A DNA stretch of 8,684 nucleotides from Gammaproteobacteria bacterium. Lineage in GTDB: Bacteria > Pseudomonadota > Gammaproteobacteria > Natronospirales > REEB76. The position numbers were made by a program, and so were the translations under genes. The stretch is taken from NCBI GenBank assembly GCA_028871235.1, contig JAGWNO010000087.1, positions 1 to 8,684 of the forward strand. The letters run 5' to 3'. Shown here piece after piece: positions 1 through 4,725 of this stretch (the first letter of the stretch is position 1; every line of letters begins with the position of its first letter). A model generated the notes under the pieces. The model did not search any database and was not told the DNA's origin. It worked only from the letters and a program-made list of their open reading frames with translations.

Positions 1-1
1 T

Positions 2-82
2 GCCCAGGCCAAGGACAAGAGCCTGAAAGGCGCGGATCGCAAGAAGTTCATGAGTGATTGTCTCAAGGGCAGCGGCAAGTAA
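2..82 (+). CDS. PsiF-repeat family protein, C-terminal fragment (partial)
   Basis: Only the last 26 codons and the TAA stop are inside the window; the 5' end lies to the left. The visible residues contain the pattern KDKSLKGADRKKFMSDCLK, which matches the end of a PsiF repeat (conserved LKG, RKKFM and a late Cys). PsiF proteins are small exported proteins of about 100 residues with two such repeats. In E. coli psiF belongs to the phosphate-starvation regulon, but its biochemical role is unknown. A strong terminator follows 22 bases after the stop, so this is the last gene of its transcript. Family assignment rests on a short segment but the motif is distinctive. Confidence 0.8.
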   Translation, partial: AQAKDKSLKGADRKKFMSDCLKGSGK

Positions 83-104
83 GCTGCCTGATCGCCTGAA
101 ACGG

Positions 105-139
105 AAAGGCGCGGTGGAAACCGCGCCTTTCTTATTTTT
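105..139 (+). terminator. Rho-independent terminator after the PsiF-family gene
   Basis: A perfect 11-bp stem (AAAGGCGCGGT pairing with ACCGCGCCTTT, 105-115 with 120-130) closes a GGAA tetraloop of GNRA type. It is followed by CTTATTTTT. It ends the plus-strand transcript. The same hairpin could also stop minus-strand reading from the methyltransferase gene, but the minus-side T tract is poor. Confidence 0.9.
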
Positions 140-171
140 CGCTGCCCGGTTTCTCGCGAAAAGAACGTGCG

Positions 172-930
172 TTATATCGTGGTGTGCCCCACGCGCATGT
201 GCAGCGGCCAATGGACGGGTCTCGCCGTACGCGGGTCGCCCCAGATCTTCTCCAACTCCCGGCCGAAGCTGACCACGGGATCCCGGCCGTGCTGCCTGAT
301 GAATTTCTGCACCGCCGACCAGGTATGCAGGTAGGCCAGGAACTGCGGCAGGCTCCATTCCAGCGCCATGGTGAATGCCGGCGCTTTGACCTCCCGGAAC
401 GGGAATGCAAGGGTGCGGTAAGCCTGGTCGATCAACGCCCGTTCCGGCGGCCAATACGGTTCGGTCTCGCCGGCATAAAAGGCCCGCAACCGTTCATCGA
501 TGGCCGGCGCGATGGAACACAGGCCGTAACACCAGACGCCGATGGCGCCGCCGGGCCTGAGTGCCGCCTGCACCTGTTGATAAAAAGCCGGCCGGTCGAA
601 CCAGTGCACCGCCTGGGCCACGGTCACAAGATCCACGGAGTGACTTGCGAGTCCGGGCGCTTCGGCCGGCGCCACGCGGTAACTGATCCGCTGGTGTTGG
701 AAGGCATTCCCGATCTGTTCTTTGCTCGGGTCGGTGGCGATCACTTGCCTGTAGTGCTCTGCCAGCCCCAGCGCCGCCTGACCATTACCCGTGCCGCAAT
801 CCCACGCCGTATGGTGCTGCGGCGTGAGCGTGGACAGCCAGGCGAACAGCGCAGCAGGGTAGCGCGGCCGCGCATCCGCATAGGCCGCCGCGTGGCCGGA
901 GAAATGATCCTTGAAGGTCGAGGCGGTCAC
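172..930 (-). CDS. Class I SAM-dependent methyltransferase
   Basis: Predicted cytosolic methyltransferase of 252 residues. It has a Rossmann-type methyltransferase domain at about residues 38-140: motif I is D44-C-G-T-G-N-G, the acidic end of strand 2 is in IATD67P, a motif II/III-like stretch reads VDLVTVAQAVHWFD, and LRPGG precedes a later strand. The N-terminal FKDHFSGHAAAYADARPRYP segment is typical of the Crg1/TMT1-like methyltransferase group, whose substrates vary; the substrate here cannot be read. I chose the GTG start at 930 because GGGGAGAGG lies 8 bases upstream and the family's conserved N-terminus begins there. The ATG at 1005 would add 25 atypical residues and overlap the upstream MAPEG gene by 38 bases. 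The gap to that gene is 37 bases, so the two are probably co-transcribed. Confidence 0.88.
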   Translation of the reverse strand: MTASTFKDHFSGHAAAYADARPRYPAALFAWLSTLTPQHHTAWDCGTGNGQAALGLAEHYRQVIATDPSKEQIGNAFQHQRISYRVAPAEAPGLASHSVDLVTVAQAVHWFDRPAFYQQVQAALRPGGAIGVWCYGLCSIAPAIDERLRAFYAGETEPYWPPERALIDQAYRTLAFPFREVKAPAFTMALEWSLPQFLAYLHTWSAVQKFIRQHGRDPVVSFGRELEKIWGDPRTARPVHWPLHMRVGHTTI

Positions 931-938
931 CGCTGCGG

Positions 939-947
939 CCTCTCCCC
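939..947 (-). promoter_or_regulatory. Shine-Dalgarno site supporting the GTG start of the methyltransferase
   Basis: On the minus strand GGGGAGAGG precedes GTG (928-930) by 8 bases. It lies between the MAPEG stop and the chosen start, and it is the main reason for preferring the shorter reading frame. Confidence 0.6.
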
Positions 948-967
948 AGTGATGAAGACCATCACTC

Positions 968-1411
968 TCAGCCGAAGGGCCAGGGCCGCGGCGCGTGGTG
1001 GACAACCACCGCGAAAGTGATCCACATGACCATCAATATAAGGTTGCTGGCGGCGTAGGCCAGGAACCGCTGCATCACCTGGTTATAGCTGACATGGATC
1101 AGCGAATGCAGCACCCGCAGCGCCACATACACCCATGCCAGCACCACCATGGCGTCCGACACCCGATGCGTCGCATACAGCGCCACGCACAGCACATAGA
1201 ACAGCACCGGCATCTCGAACAGGTTGACGAAGTTGCGGTTCGCCACCCGCACATCCGCCGGCACGTCCGGCGATTCACCCAGCTTGAACTGCCCCGGCTT
1301 GACCCGGCCGGCGAATATCGCAGTGAAACGCCTGTAGGCCATGAACGACATGATCGCGAACGTCCAGGCGACCAGCGCTATCATCGGCGCGAATATCGAC
1401 TCGGAATGCAT
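968..1411 (-). CDS. MAPEG family membrane protein
   Basis: A 147-residue integral membrane protein with about four hydrophobic helices (roughly 6-26, 66-84, 88-106 and 118-140). Between helices 1 and 2 it carries the MAPEG signature N58-R-N-F-x-N-L-F-E66-M-P. In MAPEG proteins this conserved Asn/Glu segment lies near the glutathione site. Eukaryotic members are glutathione S-transferases or eicosanoid enzymes; bacterial members are mostly uncharacterised, so the activity here is unknown. It is first in a probable two-gene unit with the methyltransferase. The ATG at 1411 begins just before the first membrane helix. The upstream G-rich stretch is a weak ribosome site, and I see no convincing promoter. 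Confidence 0.9.
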   Translation of the reverse strand: MHSESIFAPMIALVAWTFAIMSFMAYRRFTAIFAGRVKPGQFKLGESPDVPADVRVANRNFVNLFEMPVLFYVLCVALYATHRVSDAMVVLAWVYVALRVLHSLIHVSYNQVMQRFLAYAASNLILMVMWITFAVVVHHAPRPWPFG

Positions 1412-1501
1412 ATATCAGACCCCCGCTGTCCCGGTGCGGACCGGAAATTCCCCGCTGGCCCGGACCTTACCAAAATCAGGCGGCTGCATGATATCAAGAC
1501 T

Positions 1502-1520
1502 CCCGGCGGGCAACGCCGGG
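1502..1520. repeat. GC-rich inverted repeat in the MAPEG/DUF4382 intergenic gap
   Basis: CCCGGCG (1502-1508) and CGCCGGG (1514-1520) form a 7-bp stem with a 5-base loop. There is no T tract on either side, so it is not a classical terminator. It lies about 90 bases upstream of the MAPEG start. It could be a leader structure or operator, or simply GC-rich chance. Confidence 0.35.
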
Positions 1521-1554
1521 TTGATTCCGGTATGAGTGATATGCCGCACCCGGG

Positions 1555-1580
1555 AAAAGCCCCGCCGTCAGCGGCGGGGC
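1555..1580 (-). terminator. Rho-independent terminator after the DUF4382 lipoprotein gene
   Basis: Read on the minus strand, a 9-bp perfect stem (GCCCCGCCG / CGGCGGGGC) closes a CTGA loop and is followed by TTTTC. It starts 25 bases after the lipoprotein stop. The short T run makes it moderately strong, with a very stable stem. Confidence 0.8.
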
Positions 1581-1605
1581 CTGGGCAGGCACGCCCGCGA
1601 TCGCG

Positions 1606-2496
1606 TCAGAAATTGACCGTCGTGGTGGTGTTAGCCGTGACCGTGGCAGCCTGGGTGGCCGAGAATGCCAGGCTGGTGGCGCCCGCGGTGTCGTTGGCGG
1701 CACAGCTCACGGCCAGCGTGTAAGTGCCGGGTGCCAGGAAGCCCACCGTGTAGCCGTAGCTGCCACTCGTATTGTTGAGGCTGACAGTGGCCGAGGTGAG
1801 GGGGGCGGTGCCGCCGCTCACGGACACGTTGAAACCATCCAGTATGGTAACGGTACCCGGGTACACATAGACCGCCGGGCTGCAGGTCGTGGCAGTGATC
1901 AGAGTTCCGCCGATGCCGAGCGAACTCGACACAGTGCCGCTGACGGTGCCCACCTGCTGCATGTTGATGAGGCGCAGGGCGGGGTTAAGTATGTAGGTGG
2001 TGATGCCGCCGCTGTTGGAGAGCGTGATGGATTGGCGCAGATTGAAATCAATCACGAAGTCCGCCACATCACCCTGGGCGACGGTGAAGCCGCTGACCAG
2101 CTTGAGTCCCGTCTGGCTGCTGCTTGGGATACTGAGCGGGTATTTTGCCCCGGTGGAGGTGATGATGTAGGAGTTGGCGGCATCGATATCCAGGCGGATC
2201 CACTGATAATTGCCCGCGGGGATGGTGACGCCCGCCAGCAGCGAGGCGCTGTTGGTACCCTGCTGTTTGAGCAGATCGATCTGCTGCTCGGTGGAGAAGG
2301 CGAAGCTCTGCTGGCCGTTCGGACCCATCAGGTCCACGCCGGTGAAGGCCACTACCACGCTCTGCGCACCGTCCACCGGCGTATCCGTGACCGCGAGGTT
2401 CATGGTGGCATCGGAACCGCTGCCGTTGCAGCCGGCCAGCGCGGCAAACAGGGTGCCGGCAAGCAGAAGTGTGGGGTGCCGGATTTTGATGGACAT
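1606..2496 (-). CDS. DUF4382 domain lipoprotein
   Basis: A 296-residue exported lipoprotein. The N-terminus has a short basic region, a hydrophobic core and the lipobox L20-A-G-C23, so Cys23 should be lipidated; residue +2 is Asn, compatible with outer-membrane sorting. Residues about 30-180 match DUF4382 (opening TMNLAVTDTPVDGA, then VVVAFTGVDL and the IPAGNYQWIRLDI strand), a beta-rich domain of unknown function. Residues about 185-296 form a second beta-rich, Ser/Thr/Gly-rich segment resembling carboxypeptidase-regulatory or Ig-like folds (FLAPGTYTLAVSC). The ATG at 2496 has GAGGAG 7 bases upstream. The gene diverges from the sigma gene and carries the same promoter motif, which suggests it is a target of that sigma factor. 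Its molecular role is unknown. Confidence 0.88.
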   Translation of the reverse strand: MSIKIRHPTLLLAGTLFAALAGCNGSGSDATMNLAVTDTPVDGAQSVVVAFTGVDLMGPNGQQSFAFSTEQQIDLLKQQGTNSASLLAGVTIPAGNYQWIRLDIDAANSYIITSTGAKYPLSIPSSSQTGLKLVSGFTVAQGDVADFVIDFNLRQSITLSNSGGITTYILNPALRLINMQQVGTVSGTVSSSLGIGGTLITATTCSPAVYVYPGTVTILDGFNVSVSGGTAPLTSATVSLNNTSGSYGYTVGFLAPGTYTLAVSCAANDTAGATSLAFSATQAATVTANTTTTVNF

Positions 2497-2533
2497 GGGA
2501 GTACTCCTCAGGAATGGGTTCGCTACCCGGACA

Positions 2534-2561
2534 GTAACGTCTGCGACAGGCCCGGGGTTCC
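2534..2561 (-). promoter_or_regulatory. ECF-type promoter P1 for the DUF4382 gene
   Basis: On the minus strand GGAACC (2556-2561), a 16-base spacer, then CGTTAC (2534-2539). A start about 6 bases downstream gives a leader of about 31 bases before the ATG at 2496. Both hexamers and the spacer are identical in form to P2 in front of the sigma gene. GGAAC at -35 is the usual ECF sigma signature. Confidence 0.75.
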
Positions 2562-2573
2562 ATCTTTCAGTCC

Positions 2574-2611
2574 TTTTTTATGCCGTTCACCGGCGGGCGG
2601 AGCGGTTTTTT
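2574..2611. promoter_or_regulatory. Two phased T6/A6 tracts between the divergent promoters
   Basis: Runs of six T at 2574-2579 and 2606-2611 are spaced 32 bases apart, about three helical turns, and each is followed by an ATG-like trinucleotide (TTTTTTATG, TTTTTTCATG). Read on the minus strand, the first tract lies 12 bases upstream of the P1 -35, an UP-element-like position. Together they may bend the DNA between P1 and P2. The role is inferred from position only. Confidence 0.4.
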
Positions 2612-2632
2612 CATGACAAGTACGCTTTACAG

Positions 2633-2660
2633 GGAACCTTTCGCCGGTGTGCGGCGTTAC
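2633..2660 (+). promoter_or_regulatory. ECF-type promoter P2 for the sigma factor gene (autoregulatory)
   Basis: GGAACC (2633-2638), a 16-base spacer, then CGTTAC (2655-2660). A start about 6 bases downstream gives a leader of about 32 bases to the GTG at 2699. It matches P1 exactly in both hexamers and spacing. This is the expected arrangement for a self-activating ECF sigma gene. Confidence 0.78.
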
Positions 2661-2698
2661 CATCTGAAGTCAACCAACCGGCATAAGACCTACTTCCG

Positions 2699-3280
2699 GT
2701 GACAGGCAACGACGACCGCCGCGTGGAATTTGAGGCCCTGGTGCGCCCCCATCTGGGCATGCTCTACCGCCTGGCCTACCGCTTTACCGGGCACAGCCAG
2801 GATGCGGAAGACCTGGTGCAGGAACTCATGGTGCGCCTGTACCGCAGCCCGCGGAATCTGGCTGCGATGCCTACGCTGCGGCGGTGGCTCGTCCGGGTGC
2901 TGCATAACCTGTTCGTTGACCAGTGGCGCCACCGGCTGCACACGCCCTTCGGCCATCTGCATCCTGAGCCCTGGGACGGTCTTTTCGAAAACGTTGCAGG
3001 GGTTCCTTCGCCGGAGCAGGAGGCACACGCTGCCGATCTGCGCCGGCAGGTGCTGGCCGCGCTCTACAACCTGAGCAATGAGCACCGGGCGCTGCTGGTA
3101 CTGCACGATGTGGAAGGCCGCAGCCTGCCCGAGCTGACCGATGTCCTGCATCTTCCCCTGGGCACACTCAAGTCCCGGCTGTTCCGCGCGCGCCGGAAGC
3201 TGCGTACCGCGCTCAGTGAGCGGAACCCTTCGGCACGTCCGGACGTTGTAGCTGACGAGGTTTCACAATATGGACTGTAA
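2699..3280 (+). CDS. ECF-subfamily RNA polymerase sigma factor (sigma-70 family)
   Basis: A 193-residue cytosolic sigma factor with only the two conserved ECF domains. Region 2 (about residues 10-80) carries the core-binding and -10 reading helices, including DAEDLVQE and the LRRWLVRVLHNLFVDQWRHR stretch. Region 4 (about 118-172) is a helix-turn-helix for the -35 element with LPELTDVLHLPLGTLKSRLFRARRKLR. A linker rich in His, Pro and Trp joins them. The GTG start at 2699 has only a weak ribosome site; a GTG at 2723 would drop the non-conserved first eight residues and is the alternative. The stop overlaps the anti-sigma gene by 11 bases, so translation is probably coupled. It is presumably held at the membrane by the anti-sigma and released by an unknown envelope signal. 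The promoters around it suggest autoactivation. Confidence 0.95.
   Translation: MTGNDDRRVEFEALVRPHLGMLYRLAYRFTGHSQDAEDLVQELMVRLYRSPRNLAAMPTLRRWLVRVLHNLFVDQWRHRLHTPFGHLHPEPWDGLFENVAGVPSPEQEAHAADLRRQVLAALYNLSNEHRALLVLHDVEGRSLPELTDVLHLPLGTLKSRLFRARRKLRTALSERNPSARPDVVADEVSQYGL
3222..3249 (+). promoter_or_regulatory. Intragenic ECF-type promoter P3 ahead of the anti-sigma gene
   Basis: GGAACC (3222-3227), a 16-base spacer, then CGTTGT (3244-3249), inside the last codons of the sigma gene. It shares the full -35 hexamer, the spacer length and CGTT with P1 and P2. A start near 3255 would leave only about 15 bases before the ATG at 3270, with GAGG (3257-3260) almost at the 5' end. Initiation on the anti-sigma gene could therefore be inefficient, and P3 might mainly serve the downstream gene. 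Confidence 0.5.
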
Positions 3281-3950
3281 CCGGCTGCACACCTATCTGG
3301 ATACCGAACCGCTGGTCGCGCCGCCAGCGGAGGTTCTGGAACATCTGTCCCAGTGCGCCTCGTGCCGCGAGGCCTGGGCGCTGGCGGGCAAGGTGCAGCG
3401 GATTCTCCGCTCGCTCCCCGAGCCATACGTGCCCCTGGGATTCGAGGAGCGTGTTCTGATCCTGTCCCGTCGTGCCAGCGAGCACCGCCATCACAGAGTC
3501 GCCAGGGGCTGGGCGCTGGCGCTCGCCGCTACGCTGCTTCTGGGGATCAGCATCGGCATCGTCCTGCAGTGGGCCGCCGCACCCATGGGCGGATACCAGC
3601 TGCGGACCGGCGCCATCCTGGTGCCGGCCGACACCGCGACGGTGGTGCGCATCGCACTGGATGCCGCGCATCCGCTGCATCACGTCGGTTTCACAGTCAA
3701 CGTCCCCCAAGGCATGCAACTGCAGGGGCATCCGGGCGAACAGCAGGTAGCCTGGAGCGGCGAGTTGGCGCAGGGGCGCAATGTCCTCAACCTTCGGCTG
3801 GTCGCCCGATCGGGCGCCGCGGGCACACTTGAAACGGCGCTGCATTACGCCGGCCAGGACAACATTTTCAAAGTGCAAGTCGTGGCGATTGAGGATGAAT
3901 CGTTACGGGGTATCGTCCGCCGCCTGTTGGCGCGGATGAAACTTGTTTGA
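3270..3950 (+). CDS. Membrane-bound anti-sigma factor with zinc-type N-terminus
   Basis: A 226-residue predicted single-pass inner-membrane regulator. The cytosolic N-terminus has H25-x3-C29-x2-C32 with an earlier Cys3, the pattern of zinc-associated (ZAS) anti-sigma domains that clamp the partner ECF factor. A basic stretch (R67-R79, with several His) precedes one membrane helix at about 81-99. The periplasmic part (about 105-226) is beta-rich and resembles an Ig-like sensory domain (VNVPQGMQLQGHPGEQQVAW, then GRNVLNLRLVA). It overlaps the sigma gene by 11 bases; GAGG lies 9 bases before the ATG. Signal and release mechanism are unknown; regulated proteolysis is usual for this class but no site is evident. 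A Q-rich secreted protein gene begins 13 bases after its stop. Confidence 0.85.
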   Translation: MDCNRLHTYLDTEPLVAPPAEVLEHLSQCASCREAWALAGKVQRILRSLPEPYVPLGFEERVLILSRRASEHRHHRVARGWALALAATLLLGISIGIVLQWAAAPMGGYQLRTGAILVPADTATVVRIALDAAHPLHHVGFTVNVPQGMQLQGHPGEQQVAWSGELAQGRNVLNLRLVARSGAAGTLETALHYAGQDNIFKVQVVAIEDESLRGIVRRLLARMKLV

Positions 3951-3954
3951 GGAG
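3949..3954 (+). promoter_or_regulatory. Shine-Dalgarno site fixing the start of the Q-rich protein
   Basis: GAGGAG ends 9 bases before the ATG at 3964 and overlaps the anti-sigma TGA stop (3948-3950). It supports 3964 over the in-frame ATG at 3943, which would add seven residues ahead of the signal peptide and has no ribosome site. Confidence 0.7.
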
Positions 3955-3963
3955 CACACGGTC

Positions 3964-4461
3964 ATGAACATTAAACTGCATATCGCACAGGGGTGCCTGC
4001 TGGGCGCCTTGACCCTGGTCTGCGGATCCGCCTGGGCGGACGACGCGCCGAAGGCGACGCAGCCGGATGTGACCATAACGGTCATCCCCAGCGGACAGGA
4101 TGTGGTCAAGACAGTGGTGCAGAACATCAGCGTGCCTGCTGATGTGGGTGCGCATAAGCCGGGCCCCACGCCTCCTCCCGGCAGCAAACCCGGCAATGCC
4201 AAACAGTTCGGCCAGCAGACGGCGCAATCGGCGCAGCAGATTGAGGAGACCCAGGAGGCACAGCAGGCGGCGCAGCACGAAGCCGATGCCAGCCGTCAGA
4301 TCGGGGAGTCGGCGGCACAGGCGCAACGGCAGGCGCAGGAGGCCGCGGAAAACCAGGCCCAGCAGGCGCAACAGGCGCAACAGCAAGCCCAGACGCTCAG
4401 CCATCAGCAACCCATCCCCCCGCCACCGCCGCCGCCATTACCGGGGCCGCCGCGGGCTTGA
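3964..4461 (+). CDS. Secreted Gln/Ala-rich protein with polyproline tail, function unknown
   Basis: I do not recognise a family. The protein has 165 residues. Residues 1-25 are a Sec signal peptide with predicted cleavage at AWA25|DD. Residues 26-75 hold a short beta-like stretch (PDVTITVIPSGQDVVKTVVQNISVP) and then a Pro/Gly linker. Residues about 78-148 are dominated by Gln, Ala and Glu in helix-favouring order (QQAQQAQQQAQ), probably a long helix or coiled coil. The last 16 residues are mostly proline (PIPPPPPPPLPGPP) and end in Arg-Ala. It begins 13 bases after the anti-sigma stop and is almost certainly in the sigma operon. It should be periplasmic or surface-exposed, since no membrane helix follows the signal peptide. 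It could be an envelope spacer, a wall-spanning element or a ligand for the sensor domain; all of these are guesses. Confidence 0.8.
   Translation: MNIKLHIAQGCLLGALTLVCGSAWADDAPKATQPDVTITVIPSGQDVVKTVVQNISVPADVGAHKPGPTPPPGSKPGNAKQFGQQTAQSAQQIEETQEAQQAAQHEADASRQIGESAAQAQRQAQEAAENQAQQAQQAQQQAQTLSHQQPIPPPPPPPLPGPPRA
4320..4392 (+). repeat. Low-complexity CAG/GCG codon tract in the Q-rich gene
   Basis: Repeated CAGGCGCAA-type units (for example CAGGCGCAACAGGCGCAACAG) encode the Gln-Ala run. The near-repeats at DNA level could expand or contract by slippage, so the length of the helix may vary between strains. Confidence 0.55.
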
Positions 4462-4725
4462 TGCCGCAACCCGGCAGCATGCCGCCCTGAAAAACCGGCC
4501 CGGGGAAACTGCGAAACCGAAAACCGCGAGATCGCTTCGGCGTTTTCTTCATTTTCCGATCGCCAGCGCCCTTCAAAACGGGTAACGGGCGCGCGCCGGC
4601 CAAACACCAGCGTAGATTCAACTGTCCCGAAGTCCACAAGCGGTTTCGCCAGGACTTGTTGCGGATGAAAATGGAATATACCTGCCGGTCTCGCGATTTG
4701 TGCACATCGCGCCCGCTAGGTCACA
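4462..4725 (+). other. 264-base intergenic region before the TPR/barrel gene
   Basis: No convincing gene is seen. Besides the possible terminator, it contains an inverted repeat, GCGCCC (4566-4571) with GGGCGC (4587-4592), which could be a regulator site. Near 4657-4684 there is TTGTTG followed 15 bases later by TATACC, a poor sigma-70 match. No GGAACC-N16-CGTT copy is present; the nearest attempt, GAAAAC-N16-CGTTTT at 4519-4546, matches only four of six -35 bases and coincides with the hairpin. How the downstream gene is expressed is therefore unclear. Confidence 0.4.
4514..4556 (+). terminator. Possible terminator of the sigma operon
   Basis: GAAAAC (4519-4524) can pair with GTTTTC (4542-4547), with CCG (4524-4526) against CGG (4538-4540) inside it; the stem is imperfect. 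The T-rich run GTTTTCTTCATTTT follows. It lies about 50 bases after the Q-rich gene's stop. It would separate the sigma operon from the TPR/barrel gene, but incomplete pairing leaves readthrough possible. Confidence 0.35.

Noticed and set aside
134..171. TTTCTCGCGAAAA near-palindrome upstream of the methyltransferase stop
   Set aside because: Short, with a mismatch, and without a T tract; too weak to call a terminator.
184..1020. Long open frame on the plus strand opposite the methyltransferase gene
   Set aside because: It is antisense to a well-supported gene, has low-complexity Arg/Pro/His-rich composition and no family features.
1071..1100. GGAACC elsewhere (near 1071, 2414, 5982 and 8415 on plus; 3001 on minus)
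   Set aside because: All lie inside coding sequence and none has CGTT 16 bases downstream, so they are treated as background.
995..1723. 242-codon plus-strand open frame across the MAPEG gene and its intergenic gap
   Set aside because: Composition is His/Arg/Gln rich from reading the opposite strand of a membrane protein; no recognisable domain.
3213..3878. 221-codon minus-strand frame opposite the anti-sigma gene
   Set aside because: Antisense of a gene with clear zinc and membrane features and correct operon spacing.
4519..4546. GAAAAC-N16-CGTTTT as a fourth sigma-dependent promoter before the TPR/barrel gene
   Set aside because: The -35 keeps only four of six bases and lacks the GGAAC core; the same bases are better explained by the terminator-like hairpin.
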